Notes: generated by a model not told the origin, from the sequence alone. Shown: positions 18,289 through 28,385, numbered from the stretch's first letter. The stretch is DNA of 64,000 nt from an uncultured Cohaesibacter sp. (GCF_963667045.1 NZ_OY762934.1:3054501-3118500); one strand, 5' to 3'. Translations and numbers: made by a program.

Positions 18289-18392
18289 TAGAGCAAGTTC
18301 GGTAATCCGGAAATCAGCGAAAATGCTCTATTCTTTTGTATTTATGCGAATCCCTGTCCAGAAAGTCGAACCACTTTCCGAGGATGCGCTCC
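18289..18392. repeat. Rhizobiales-type dispersed intergenic repeat (probable)
   Basis: The segment begins TAGAGCA and has the reversed word TGCTCTA at 18324-18330. Further on are an inverted pair GAAAGT / ACTTTC (18361-18378) and a closing ATGCGCTC. This layout resembles the AGAGCAT...ATGCTCTA intergenic elements common in Hyphomicrobiales genomes; that resemblance is from memory and was not searched. The rest of the 18265-18680 gap shows no gene. Confidence 0.5.
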
Positions 18393-18680
18393 AAGTCACT
18401 TTCAGGGCCGACCATCACCAGAATTCCTACCTTCCGTCAAGCCCTTTAAGCCCATATATGTCTCTGAGGCGGTTCAATCTTGCGATGAAGCCGCCAAGAG
18501 GCTAATTTATCGTGCATAATGCAGGGAAACCAGCGCATAAAGTGTCTGGACCAGTGAACAACTCATCCATATGATGAGCTTGCTGGATTTTATCGTTTCC
18601 GGCATCAGTCAGGTGCATTTTCGAGCTGTTTTATCAGAGTCTTTTGCCGAAAATGCTTTCAAGAGGATTATGAAAACAAG

Positions 18681-19355
18681 ATGAGTATATCGTCCCATTT
18701 GGCAGAGGTTAAACAGGCCATAGCGGAGTGCGAAAAGGAAGCCGGACGGGAGGATGGGAGCGTTTCACTCATCGCTGTTTCAAAGACCTTTGATGCCGAT
18801 ACGGTCGAGAAGGTGCTGAAAGTCGGTCAGCGGGTTTTCGGAGAGAACAAGGTTCAGGAAGCCAAGGGCAAATGGCCGCAGTTGCGCGAGAAATATGACG
18901 ATGTCGAATTGCATCTGATTGGCCCGCTGCAGTCCAACAAAGCCAAGGATGCGGTTGCTCTGTTCGATGTCATTCATACCATCGATCGCAAGAAGATCGC
19001 GCGTGCCATTCGCGTCGAAATGGAAAAGCAGAGCAAGGAACTGGGGTTGTTCATCCAGATCAACACCGGCGCCGAGCCGCAAAAAGCGGGCATTTTGCCA
19101 GATGAAGCGGATGATTTTATCAGTTTCTGCCAGGTGGAGCTTGGCCTCGGCATTCGCGGCCTGATGTGCATCCCGCCGTTCGATGAAGATCCCAAGCCCC
19201 ATTTCAAGCTGCTGCGCAAGATTGCCAAGCGCAATGACATCCGGGAATTGTCCATGGGCATGAGCTCCGACTTCAAGGAAGCGATCAAGCAGGGCGCGAC
19301 CTATGTTCGGGTTGGCAGTGCCATTTTCGGCGACCGCAAGAAAAAGCCGGACTGA
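18681..19355 (+). CDS. YggS/PLPBP-family pyridoxal-phosphate homeostasis protein
   Basis: This is a single-domain, PLP-binding TIM-barrel protein that buffers PLP and affects amino-acid balance; no enzymatic reaction is established for the family. The 224-residue sequence has the PLP lysine in LIAVSKTF, then FGENKVQEA, HLIGPLQSNK, a SMGMSSDF motif that binds the phosphate, and VRVGSAIFG at the end. All are canonical. It stands alone after the leuS upstream gap and converges on the L,D-transpeptidase gene. Confidence 0.94.
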   Translation: MSISSHLAEVKQAIAECEKEAGREDGSVSLIAVSKTFDADTVEKVLKVGQRVFGENKVQEAKGKWPQLREKYDDVELHLIGPLQSNKAKDAVALFDVIHTIDRKKIARAIRVEMEKQSKELGLFIQINTGAEPQKAGILPDEADDFISFCQVELGLGIRGLMCIPPFDEDPKPHFKLLRKIAKRNDIRELSMGMSSDFKEAIKQGATYVRVGSAIFGDRKKKPD

Positions 19356-19432
19356 ACCATCCTCTGCATGACACATCAGCTCTGAAGCGCTGGGCCGGAG
19401 GGCCGGCCGCTGTCGTTCGCTTCTCTTTCCCG

Positions 19433-19963
19433 TCAGCGGGCGATGGTGAGCCTGGTTTCCGGAGAAATCACGGCCAGCAGATGGCGCAGGTCGGGCTTGG
19501 CAAGGGCAATACAGCCTTCCGTGGGGCTATAGCCCGGCCTGGCCACATGCATGAAGAGCGCGCTGCCGCGCCGGTTGGCGCGCGGATTGATGTTGATATC
19601 AAGCACCAGCACCAGATCATAAAGATCATCATCACGCCACATGCGTTCGTGGGATTCGGAAAACGGCAGTTGCACCAGACGGTTATAGCTCGGGTGGCCG
19701 GGGGCATCGCACCAGCCCATTTCCCTTTCAAGCGGGAAGAAGGGAAGGACGGAGACCGGGCGCTTTTCCTTGTCCGGGCGGTAGAAGCCATAGAGGATGC
19801 GGGTTTGCATCAGCGGTGTGATGCCGTTGCCTTCAAGCTTGATCGGGCCAAGGCCGCTGCGGCCAAGGGCACAGGGCACCGTGCGGTTGCCAAAGGTCAA
19901 CAGGCCCATGGTGGTCTGCCGTGGCTTTTTGCGTAGCGTGATTTCTCCAAGCATTTCAGGCAT
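19433..19963 (-). CDS. L,D-transpeptidase (YkuD) family protein
   Basis: YkuD domains form 3-3 peptidoglycan cross-links or attach proteins to the cell wall, using a catalytic cysteine. The 176-residue protein carries the active-site block FMHVARPGYSPTEGCIAL, with the conserved histidine, Ser/Thr-x-GC core and cysteine. It has no obvious signal peptide, which is odd for a periplasmic enzyme. A subset of short cytoplasmic-looking alphaproteobacterial members shares this layout. It converges on the YggS-family gene. Confidence 0.82.
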   Translation of the reverse strand: MPEMLGEITLRKKPRQTTMGLLTFGNRTVPCALGRSGLGPIKLEGNGITPLMQTRILYGFYRPDKEKRPVSVLPFFPLEREMGWCDAPGHPSYNRLVQLPFSESHERMWRDDDLYDLVLVLDININPRANRRGSALFMHVARPGYSPTEGCIALAKPDLRHLLAVISPETRLTIAR

Positions 19964-20180
19964 GGCGATCCTGCTCCTTACCGGGTGATGTCTGTTGGCT
20001 TTAGCATTGTTGTGAAGGTGACGAAAGCCTCTGTTTGTCGGTCGGAAAAATTACATTCGCTCATCCAAAACTATGCATTTATGGAAATTTCTTTCTTGAA
20101 AGCGCGATCAAGTGAAAATTATTCCATTTTGATGTCCCTATCGTTCGCGTTTTTTCGACCTCTTTCGAGAGGCGCTTTGC

Positions 20181-20195
20181 GGCATTCATCTTGCA
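20181..20195 (+). promoter_or_regulatory. Sigma-54-type promoter upstream of cowN
   Basis: GGCATTCATCTTGCA has GG and GC exactly 10 bases apart and matches the -24/-12 consensus GGCAc-N-TTGCA well. It lies about 115 bp before the cowN start. No TGT-N10-ACA NifA site was found upstream by eye. The rest of the AT-rich gap 19964-20309 holds no gene. Confidence 0.55.
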
Positions 20196-20309
20196 TCGAA
20201 GGTTTTTCATCGCTGTGGCTTGCTTAGCAAGGCCTCGGTTGATGATTTGTTCAGGCGTTGCAAGAAGGACCTGGAAAGCTGAAGCGCCGGTCCTTGAGAA
20301 GGGTGAACC

Positions 20310-20609
20310 ATGTCTCGGGAAGTAACTGTTACCGATCGCTATGTGAGTTTTATCGGGATTGAATGCGACCGCAATGCGGAAAGGATTGTCGAGTATATTG
20401 AACGCCTCGCGCAGGGTCCGGCCAAGGACAATGCCTATTGGCAGGCTTTTCTGGCCAAGATCGAGAAAAGCCGGTCGGGCGACACGGCAACGGGGGACGC
20501 TCTGTTTCTGGTTCATTCATATATCAACCTCATTCGCGATCTGTTCGAAGACTATGATGATGATGAGGCGGCGGCTCTGCTCGAAAAGGTGGAGATCGAA
20601 TGCTGTTGA
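20310..20609 (+). CDS. cowN: CowN-like protein, protects nitrogenase from carbon monoxide
   Basis: The 99-residue product matches the small CowN family by eye: TDRYVSFIGIECDRNAERI at the start, YWQAFLAKIE, DALFLVHSYINLIRDLFE and the acidic, Cys-terminal tail DDDEAAALLEKVEIECC. CowN sustains nitrogen fixation when CO is present and binds nitrogenase. No nif gene is in the window, so the organism is either diazotrophic with nif elsewhere or retains cowN alone. A sigma-54-like promoter upstream fits NifA/RpoN control. The assignment rests on pattern memory, not on a search. Confidence 0.82.
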   Translation: MSREVTVTDRYVSFIGIECDRNAERIVEYIERLAQGPAKDNAYWQAFLAKIEKSRSGDTATGDALFLVHSYINLIRDLFEDYDDDEAAALLEKVEIECC

Positions 20610-20623
20610 GCTCGATCTGAGGA

Positions 20624-20651
20624 AAATCACGTCATGACAGCGTCGTGATTT
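20624..20651 (+). terminator. Hairpin after cowN (possible terminator)
   Basis: An 8-bp perfect inverted repeat AAATCACG / CGTGATTT lies 15 bp past the cowN stop codon. It lacks a clear T tract, so its role as a terminator is uncertain. Confidence 0.4.
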
Positions 20652-20801
20652 GCCGTGATTTGAAAATCATTTAGGCTGTTCTTAAGTGCAAGCAGATCTT
20701 GTCTGGCTCGTGAGTGTTTCTATCTATAGAATATTCGGCAGGAGTCCGGCGACGGAGCCTTGATATTGTGTGACTTCGAACCACTCGGGAGCATGAGATA
20801 G

Positions 20802-21485
20802 ATGACAGCTAGAAAGATTCTGCTGGTTGATGACGACACCGAACTGCGTGAAGCATTGGTCGAACAGCTGTCGCTCTATGAGGAATTCGAGATCACGCAG
20901 GAAGACTGCGCTGCCGACGCGTTGCGGGCAGCCCGTTCGGATCACTATGATCTGCTGATCGTCGATGTTGGGTTGCCGGACATGGATGGCCGAGAGGCCG
21001 TCAAGTTGTTGCGTAAGGGTGACTTCCGGGCACCGATCATCATGTTGACCGGTCATGATACGGACTCGGATACCATTCTGGGGCTGGAAGCCGGTGCCAA
21101 TGACTATGTCACCAAGCCATTCCGGTTTGCTGTGCTGCTGGCCCGTATCCGGGCCCAATTGCGCCAGCATGAGAATAGCGAAGATGCGACCTTCACGGTC
21201 GGTCGGTTCACTTTCAAGCCTGCGTCGAAGATTCTGGCCGACGAATCAGGCGGCAAGGTGCGATTGACGGAAAAAGAGACCTCGATCCTGAAATATCTCT
21301 ATCGGTCGGGGGACAAACCGGTCAGTCGCGATGTGCTGTTGCACGAAGTCTGGGGCTACAATTCCGGTGTGACAACTCACACCCTGGAAACACACATCTA
21401 TCGCCTGCGGCAGAAAATAGAGAAAAACCCCTCCAATGCCGAATTGCTGATTACGGAATCGGGCGGATACAAACTGGTGCCGTGA
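20802..21485 (+). CDS. OmpR-family response regulator (orphan)
   Basis: The 227-residue protein has a receiver domain with acidic pocket DDD (10-12), phospho-acceptor D55 in IVDVGLPDMDG, LTGHD, and the lysine of VTKPF. A winged-helix DNA-binding domain follows, with TLETHIYRLRQKIE and a terminal GGYKLV. No histidine kinase is adjacent, so the partner is unknown. Very similar single regulators are widespread in Hyphomicrobiales; I recognise the type but not a reliable gene name. A cyclic-nucleotide-binding protein follows in the same direction. Confidence 0.92.
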   Translation: MTARKILLVDDDTELREALVEQLSLYEEFEITQEDCAADALRAARSDHYDLLIVDVGLPDMDGREAVKLLRKGDFRAPIIMLTGHDTDSDTILGLEAGANDYVTKPFRFAVLLARIRAQLRQHENSEDATFTVGRFTFKPASKILADESGGKVRLTEKETSILKYLYRSGDKPVSRDVLLHEVWGYNSGVTTHTLETHIYRLRQKIEKNPSNAELLITESGGYKLVP

Positions 21486-21612
21486 GGCTCTTCTTTCGGG
21501 AAGTGACCTTAAGATGCCACCGGCAAGAGCCTGATGCTGCTTGACATGCTGCGATAGAACTCGCCTATAGTGAGGCAGTTCTATCGAATTCTCATCGGGT
21601 TGAAAGACGTCT

Positions 21613-22122
21613 ATGAGCCTGACAAGTGATATCGACCTGCTCAAGCGGGTCTCCTTCTTCAATGATTTTGACAATGACCAGTTGCGTCTGTTGGCCTTTG
21701 GTGCCGAAATGCGCGCCTATCGTGCCAAGCAGGTGATTTTTCGGCAGGGCGATCTGGCCGATTCCGGCTTTGTCATCACTGAAGGGCAGGTTCGGATGAC
21801 CATTTCGGCAAACGGGTTTGACGTGCAGAGCCAGATCCTAGGCGCTGGCAGCCTGATTGGGGAAATGGCGCTGATGGCAGAGACCCGCCGTTCCGCCATG
21901 GCCACCGCTATCGAAGATGTCAGGGTCATCCAGATCCGGCGTGTGACTTTCCGGCGCGTCATGGATGAATATCCCGAGCTTGCGGCGATCATTCATGATC
22001 GCGTTGCGGGACGGCTGGCCGGTCTGGTGGATGATCTTGAAAAGGTGCGGTCCAAACTCGGGAATGAGGCCGAGGGAGAGATGTCGCTTGAAGATGCTGA
22101 AGCCTTTGTCAAACGCGGATAG
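21613..22122 (+). CDS. Cyclic-nucleotide-binding domain protein
   Basis: The 169-residue protein is essentially one CAP-type effector domain. It reads YRAKQVIFRQGDLADSGFVI, then LIGEMALMAETRRSAMATA (the phosphate-binding cassette with GEMAL and RRSA), then RVIQIRR and a C-helix. No DNA-binding helix-turn-helix follows, so it is probably a stand-alone sensor or adaptor rather than a transcription factor. It is 127 bp after the response regulator and 14 bp before the acetyltransferase gene, with which it may be co-transcribed. Confidence 0.87.
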   Translation: MSLTSDIDLLKRVSFFNDFDNDQLRLLAFGAEMRAYRAKQVIFRQGDLADSGFVITEGQVRMTISANGFDVQSQILGAGSLIGEMALMAETRRSAMATAIEDVRVIQIRRVTFRRVMDEYPELAAIIHDRVAGRLAGLVDDLEKVRSKLGNEAEGEMSLEDAEAFVKRG

Positions 22123-22136
22123 GGGACGCAAAAACG

Positions 22137-22649
22137 GTGTCTGAGATGTCCTATTGTCTGCGATCAGCCACACTTTCCGATCTGGAAGCCCTTGTCCATT
22201 TGAGTGAGCTGTCTTTTTCAAAGGGGCTTGTTGGCGCCTATGATACTGATCTGATTGAACAATCTGTTCCCTTTATCTCTCAGGTTTCTCAACCGCTTAT
22301 TCAGTCCGGTCAGCTATATGTGGCTGAGGGAGATCAAGGTCTGCTGGTTGGGGCAGGGGGCTGGAGTCGTGACTATCATGGCGCGCCGGTCGTTGCTGGC
22401 GTTGGTCATATTCGGCAGTTTGTGGTGCATCCGGATTGGACGCGTCATGGCATTGGGCGCGCTCTTTTTGATTTCTGCCTGCAAGCGGCTGAGGGTGTTG
22501 TCCAGTTTGACTGTCAGGCGTCTCTGAGCGCCATTTCCTTTTACCGTTCTCTCGGGTTTGACGTGGTCGCCAAGGACGAAGTGATGCTGCCAAACGGAAT
22601 CATCTTTCCCAGCTGCTTGATGCGCTATCGAAGATCTGCGACGGCTTGA
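22137..22649 (+). CDS. GNAT-family N-acetyltransferase
   Basis: The 170-residue sequence shows the GNAT core. HIRQFVVHPDWTRHGIGRALFDFC contains the acetyl-CoA pyrophosphate loop (R-x-x-G-x-G/A variant), followed by AISFYRSLGFDVV. Start is GTG at 22137, with GGGGACG upstream; ATG 22146 is an alternative. The substrate is unknown. It is closed by a terminator. Confidence 0.85.
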   Translation: MSEMSYCLRSATLSDLEALVHLSELSFSKGLVGAYDTDLIEQSVPFISQVSQPLIQSGQLYVAEGDQGLLVGAGGWSRDYHGAPVVAGVGHIRQFVVHPDWTRHGIGRALFDFCLQAAEGVVQFDCQASLSAISFYRSLGFDVVAKDEVMLPNGIIFPSCLMRYRRSATA

Positions 22650-22660
22650 AAACAAAAATA

Positions 22661-22694
22661 AACCCCGCCGGGCTGGCCGACGGGGTTTTTCTTT
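22661..22694 (+). terminator. Rho-independent terminator after the acetyltransferase gene
   Basis: Stem AACCCCG-C-CGG pairs with CCG-A-CGGGGTT (one mismatch), followed by TTTTTCTTT. It lies between convergent genes. Confidence 0.8.
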
Positions 22695-22710
22695 GTGCGA
22701 GTGGCAAGGC

Positions 22711-24651
<1,941 letters not shown>

Positions 24652-25049
24652 GCGTTCCTCCCAGAACTCGTCTATTGAAACTGTGCACCATAGTGGTGTG
24701 CTTGCTTGGTGCGGTGATGCTCGAAGGCTGTTTTTGCAAACTATTATGCTTAGGCGATAGCAGAGCATCTACTCGAGTGGTATTGCTCTTTGGTAGGTAA
24801 TATGAACGTATTAGCGCCATTCGTATCTGGAGAAACAAGAAACCATCCCACCAATGGATGAGTGAATTTTGGTCTGGTGCCAATATTAAGAAAAACAGAT
24901 GCCTCTTTCTTCCGTCTATTCTTTCCTGTTCTGAGCAGCTCTGGATATTCGCGAAGGTTATCTGGATTGTTTCTTTGAATTTACGAAAGATGCGGTCAAT
25001 CATCCCAATGTCTAGGGGAAAACCCCGATGTCAAAAGTGGCCGGATTAA

Positions 25050-25080
25050 CAAAAAGGCCACCGCGCTGCGCAGTGGCCTT
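25050..25080 (-). terminator. Terminator after the ornithine cyclodeaminase gene
   Basis: On the minus strand, AAGGCCACTGCG and CGCGGTGGCCTT form a long stem with one mismatch-type pair, followed by TTTTG. It lies 36 bp beyond the gene's stop codon. The remaining 24652-25049 holds nothing recognisable apart from the acs upstream region. Confidence 0.8.
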
Positions 25081-25115
25081 GGTCTGATTTCTGATTGGGT
25101 ATGATCGTGTGAGCG

Positions 25116-26186
25116 CTATTCCGCTGCAACCATTGCCTTTTCTGCTCGGCGTACCATGCCGTAGAGGTCACGCGGTTCGTCCGGATCGGCCAGCATGTCG
25201 AGGTCGTCATAGAAGCGGGTGCCCTTGATGACGTTGTGGACGTAGCGCAGCGCCGAGAAATCCTCGATGGCGAAGCCGACGGAATCGAACAGCGTGATCT
25301 GGCTTTCCGAGGTGCGGCCTTCTTCCTGCCCGGTCATCACTTTCCAGAGTTCCTTGACCGGATGATCCGGTGCCAACTGCTGGATTTCGCCTTCGATACG
25401 GGTCTGTGGCGGGTATTCGACGAAAATGTCCGATCGACGCAGGATGTCTGCATGCAATTCAGTCTTGCCCGGGCAATCGCCGCCGATGGCGTTGATGTGC
25501 TGGCCCGAGCCGACCATGTTGTCGGTCAGGATCGTGGCGCATTGCTTGTCGGCGGTGCAGGTGGTGATGATGTCGGCACCGGCCACGCATTCCTGATGGC
25601 TTGATGTGCGGATGACCTTGAGGCCTGAATCCCTGAGATTGAACTCGGCCTTGTCGGTGGCAATCGGGTCAATGTCATAGAGGCGTACGGTGTCGATGCC
25701 GCAAATGCGCTTGAAGGCCAGCGCCTGAAACTCGCACTGCGCGCCGTTGCCGATGATGGCCATGATCCTGGCATTTTTTGGCGCCAGATATTTGGCAGCC
25801 ATTGCCGAGGTGGCGGCTGTTCTGAGGGCGGTGAGAATGGTCATTTCCGTCAGCAGCACGGGATAGCCGGTGTAGACATCGGCCAAAAGGCCAAAGGCCG
25901 TGACCGTCTGCAGGCCCTCCTTGGTGTTTTTCGGATGGCCGTTGACATATTTGAAGCCATAGACCTCGCCGTCGCTGGTCGGCATCAGCTCGATCACGCC
26001 TTCCTTGGAGTGAGAGGCGATGCGCGGGGTCTTGTCGAAGCTTTCCCACCGTTTGAAATCGCTTTCAATCTGGGCCGCGATCCCTTCGATGGCTTCTTCG
26101 ACACCGATGGAGAGAATCAGTTTCATCATGTTGTCGACGCTGACGAAGGGGACGAGATTGAGAGAGTCTTTGCGGGGGGCTGTCAT
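25116..26186 (-). CDS. Ornithine cyclodeaminase family protein
   Basis: Members deaminate and cyclise L-ornithine to L-proline; relatives include alanine dehydrogenases and ketimine reductases. The 356-residue product has the substrate-site segment ELMPTSDGEVYGFKYVNGHPKN, TILTALRTAATSAMAAKYLA, a Rossmann motif IIGNGAQCEF, and INAIGGDCPGKTEL with the catalytic aspartate region. This full layout fits bona fide Ocd. Start MTAPRKD is preferred because AGGAAA lies about 8 nt upstream. It diverges from an Lrp-type regulator, which probably controls it in response to an amino acid. Confidence 0.88.
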   Translation of the reverse strand: MTAPRKDSLNLVPFVSVDNMMKLILSIGVEEAIEGIAAQIESDFKRWESFDKTPRIASHSKEGVIELMPTSDGEVYGFKYVNGHPKNTKEGLQTVTAFGLLADVYTGYPVLLTEMTILTALRTAATSAMAAKYLAPKNARIMAIIGNGAQCEFQALAFKRICGIDTVRLYDIDPIATDKAEFNLRDSGLKVIRTSSHQECVAGADIITTCTADKQCATILTDNMVGSGQHINAIGGDCPGKTELHADILRRSDIFVEYPPQTRIEGEIQQLAPDHPVKELWKVMTGQEEGRTSESQITLFDSVGFAIEDFSALRYVHNVIKGTRFYDDLDMLADPDEPRDLYGMVRRAEKAMVAAE

Positions 26187-26347
26187 GTCAAAAGTTTCCT
26201 GAATATTTTGAGAAAACGGCAAGGCCTGCCGAAGCATCGGATGGGAACGCGGATCAAACGGCGCTCACCATCGCTTGATGGATTACGTCGGCCATTCAAG
26301 AATAGCGGGACAAATTTTCAGACAAAATGGCAAAACTCCTCAATAAA

Positions 26348-26402
26348 TGATAAGCCATTATCAAAATTCAAAGCGAAAATTGCGCAAATCGATAATTTTC
26401 GC
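26348..26402. promoter_or_regulatory. Two inverted repeats in the ocd/lrp divergent promoter
   Basis: TGATAA-GCCA-TTATCA (26348-26363) and GCGAAAATT-N12-AATTTTCGC (26373-26402) are both perfect and lie in an AT-rich block just before the regulator gene. They are good candidates for Lrp-family operator and promoter DNA. Confidence 0.55.
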
Positions 26403-26429
26403 ATTCTGTCGTGAGAGGAGCCAGAGCCA

Positions 26430-26873
26430 ATGAACACGCAGCCTGCCAAGCATATTTTCGATCAGCTGGACAAGGATCTCATTTCCCTGCTGCGCCATGA
26501 CGGGCGCGCACCCTTGTCCAAGCTCGCCGATATCCTGCATGTGTCGCGCGGTACGGTGCAGAACCGGCTGGACAGGCTGATGGAATCAGGGGCTGTGCTT
26601 GGCTTCACCGTTCGGGTGCGGGAGGACTATGAGCTGGATGGTATCCGGGCAATCATGCTGATCGAGGTGGTCGGCAAGTCGACCTCGCAAGTCATCCGCA
26701 AGCTTCGAGGCATGCCGGAGCTGCACACGCTGCACACGACCAACGGGGCTTGGGACCTCGTAGCGGAGATTCAGGCCGCCTCCCTGTCCGATTTTGATCG
26801 GGTGCTCAGGGAGGTGCGTCTTATCGAGGGAGTGCTGAACAGCGAAACCAGCATTCTGCTCAGTACGATCTGA
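26430..26873 (+). CDS. Lrp/AsnC-family transcriptional regulator
   Basis: The 147-residue protein has an N-terminal winged helix (LDKDLISLLRHDGRAPLSKLADIL, then VSRGTVQNRLDRLMESG) and a C-terminal RAM effector domain (VVGKSTSQVIRKLRGMPELHTLH). It is divergent from the ornithine cyclodeaminase gene across 243 bp with two inverted repeats. The natural inference is local control of ornithine or arginine breakdown, with the amino acid as effector. It ends 12 bp before the convergent cytochrome b561 gene. Confidence 0.9.
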   Translation: MNTQPAKHIFDQLDKDLISLLRHDGRAPLSKLADILHVSRGTVQNRLDRLMESGAVLGFTVRVREDYELDGIRAIMLIEVVGKSTSQVIRKLRGMPELHTLHTTNGAWDLVAEIQAASLSDFDRVLREVRLIEGVLNSETSILLSTI

Positions 26874-26885
26874 GGGCCGGAACGA

Positions 26886-27494
26886 TCAGGCGTCTTCGGA
26901 TTTTTTGACCCATTTCCAGCCCGTGATCATCGGCTTGATCAGGTCTTCGTGCTTCCAGATCTTGTAGAAGGCGATGGTTGCGACATGGAGGGCGACGAGC
27001 AGCAGCAGAAGAGGCGCAAGGGTCTCGTGCAGGTCAATGGCAAGGCTGGCTGTGTCAGAGCTGACATATTGGGCGAGCGGGCCGACGTTGATGAAATCGT
27101 CCGGGTCGCCCATCAGCCCCGAAGCTACCTGTGCGATCAGCAGGCCCAGCAGGGCAAAGGCAGCCAGAGCGCCCATCGGGTTGTGACCGCGCCAATAGCT
27201 GGGCTTGCGTTCAAACATGCTGGCGGCATAGCCGAAGGTGGCCTTCGGGCCGTAAATGAAATGGGCAAAGCGGGCTGTCTTCGGGCCAATCAGGCCCCAG
27301 ATCAGGCGAAAGGCAAGCAGAGCCACGACCGCATAGCCAAAATAAAAATGCAGGGTCATCACATCAGGGCCGAATTCGCCCAATCCCCACGCCGCAACAA
27401 CGCAAATGACCAGCGCCCAGTGGAAGAGTCTGATCGCCGGGTCCCACAGGCGGACGCGTTCAAGCGAGGGGTCTTGTTCGGAATGTTCGGTCAT
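26886..27494 (-). CDS. Cytochrome b561 family membrane protein
   Basis: This 202-residue protein has four to five hydrophobic helices. The b-type heme ligand pattern is RLFHWALVICVVAAWG in helix 1, HFYFGYAVVALLAFRLIWGL in helix 2 and DLHETLAPLLLLLVALHVATI in the last helix, supplying the usual histidines. WDPAIRLFHW is the signature of the Ni/Fe-hydrogenase-cytochrome b/b561 family. It lies 86 bp downstream of a cytochrome c' gene, a pairing seen in other Proteobacteria, so it is likely to exchange electrons between quinone and that periplasmic cytochrome. Confidence 0.88.
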   Translation of the reverse strand: MTEHSEQDPSLERVRLWDPAIRLFHWALVICVVAAWGLGEFGPDVMTLHFYFGYAVVALLAFRLIWGLIGPKTARFAHFIYGPKATFGYAASMFERKPSYWRGHNPMGALAAFALLGLLIAQVASGLMGDPDDFINVGPLAQYVSSDTASLAIDLHETLAPLLLLLVALHVATIAFYKIWKHEDLIKPMITGWKWVKKSEDA

Positions 27495-27546
27495 GATGGT
27501 GGCTCGTCAATTTTGCGTAAAAAAATCAGACAACAGAGAGAGGAAA

Positions 27547-27571
27547 GAGCCGGGTAATATGAACCCGGCTC
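27547..27571 (-). terminator. Intercistronic hairpin between cytochrome c' and b561 genes
   Basis: A 9-bp perfect stem GAGCCGGGT / ACCCGGCTC is followed on the minus strand by a pyrimidine-rich run. It may be a partial terminator or an mRNA stabiliser that keeps the cytochrome c' message more abundant. Confidence 0.55.
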
Positions 27572-27580
27572 CGGGATGGA

Positions 27581-28024
27581 TCAGTCGCGGAAGGCGTCAT
27601 GGCAGCTTTTGCAGGACGCGCCGACAGCACCGAACGCAGCGGCCAGTTCGGTCTTGCCTTTCCCGGCTTCCACCTTGAGATTGGCTGCAGCACTGGCCAG
27701 AGCCTTATACTTGGCGGCAAAACCGTCCATGTCTTCCCAGATGGTGGGAAGCGCCTTGGTTACGCCGGGCATGTCGGCATTCGATGTGCCTGCCATGAAC
27801 AGGCCGCTGATGTCCTTGGTGGTGAGATCTGCCAGAGCATCGGCATGCTTCTGCGCCGTTGCGGCGTCATAGTCGCCCTTCAGCAAATCTGACAGGGGCT
27901 TCATATTGCCGCCCAATTTTTTGAAATAGGCCTGTCGCTCGCTGACAGCATCCTCTTTCGGGCCAGCAAACGCCGGCGCAGCGATCAAGGACAAGGCGAT
28001 GGTAGCAAGTGCTAATTTTTGCAT
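27581..28024 (-). CDS. Cytochrome c' (class II c-type cytochrome)
   Basis: The 147-residue precursor begins with a Sec signal MQKLALATIALSLIAAPAFA, cleaved after AFA. The mature part is a four-helix bundle type, with the heme motif CKSCH placed near the C-terminus, the hallmark of class II cytochromes. An arginine-like heme-pocket residue and RQAYFKKLGGNMKPL at the mature N-terminus fit cytochrome c'. Members bind NO and CO and may detoxify NO. The gene directly precedes the cytochrome b561 gene. Confidence 0.9.
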   Translation of the reverse strand: MQKLALATIALSLIAAPAFAGPKEDAVSERQAYFKKLGGNMKPLSDLLKGDYDAATAQKHADALADLTTKDISGLFMAGTSNADMPGVTKALPTIWEDMDGFAAKYKALASAAANLKVEAGKGKTELAAAFGAVGASCKSCHDAFRD

Positions 28025-28276
28025 GGTTGGTCCCCATTATTACATTAAGATTGCATCAAATAATCCGGTCATGAGTCATAAAAAGAATTATTGACCTCAG
28101 GACTATATAGCCAGATTTTCTACTTATTGAATGACCACGTTCCATCCGCGCGATGACTTTTGCGTGAGCTTTGTCTCTGTGCTTCGCCCGTCTCAGGGGA
28201 TGGCCTGACTCAGTATTGAAATTGCAGGGAAAATTGCGATTGGCAATAAGTCGATGGAGCGGTAATTGCCAAATAA

Positions 28277-28305
28277 AAAGGGTGCGATAAAAGTGCGCAC
28301 CCTTT
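28277..28305 (-). terminator. Terminator downstream of the saccharopine dehydrogenase gene
   Basis: A 10-bp perfect stem AAAGGGTGCG / CGCACCCTTT with a 9-nt loop is followed by TTTTTATTT on the minus strand. A second hairpin, CTTGCGGTA / TACCGCAAG, lies at 28351-28374, closer to the gene. Together they fill part of the 28025-28385 gap, which holds no gene. Confidence 0.75.
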
Positions 28306-28385
28306 CTGAAATGTGTCAAAACTTTGTTGTAGCCCTTTTAAAAGGCCATGCTTGCGGTACCTTTATACCGCAAGCGCAGTGCAGG

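Noticed and set aside
18263..18505. Open frame in the leuS upstream gap.
   Set aside because: It lies in the repeat and has no family resemblance; out of frame with any gene.
19964..20180. NifA upstream activator site (TGT-N10-ACA) before cowN.
   Set aside because: The only ACA in the gap has no TGT 10 bases before it; no match by eye.
19985..20227. 80-codon open frame upstream of cowN.
   Set aside because: Low-complexity, no ribosome site, overlaps the probable sigma-54 promoter.
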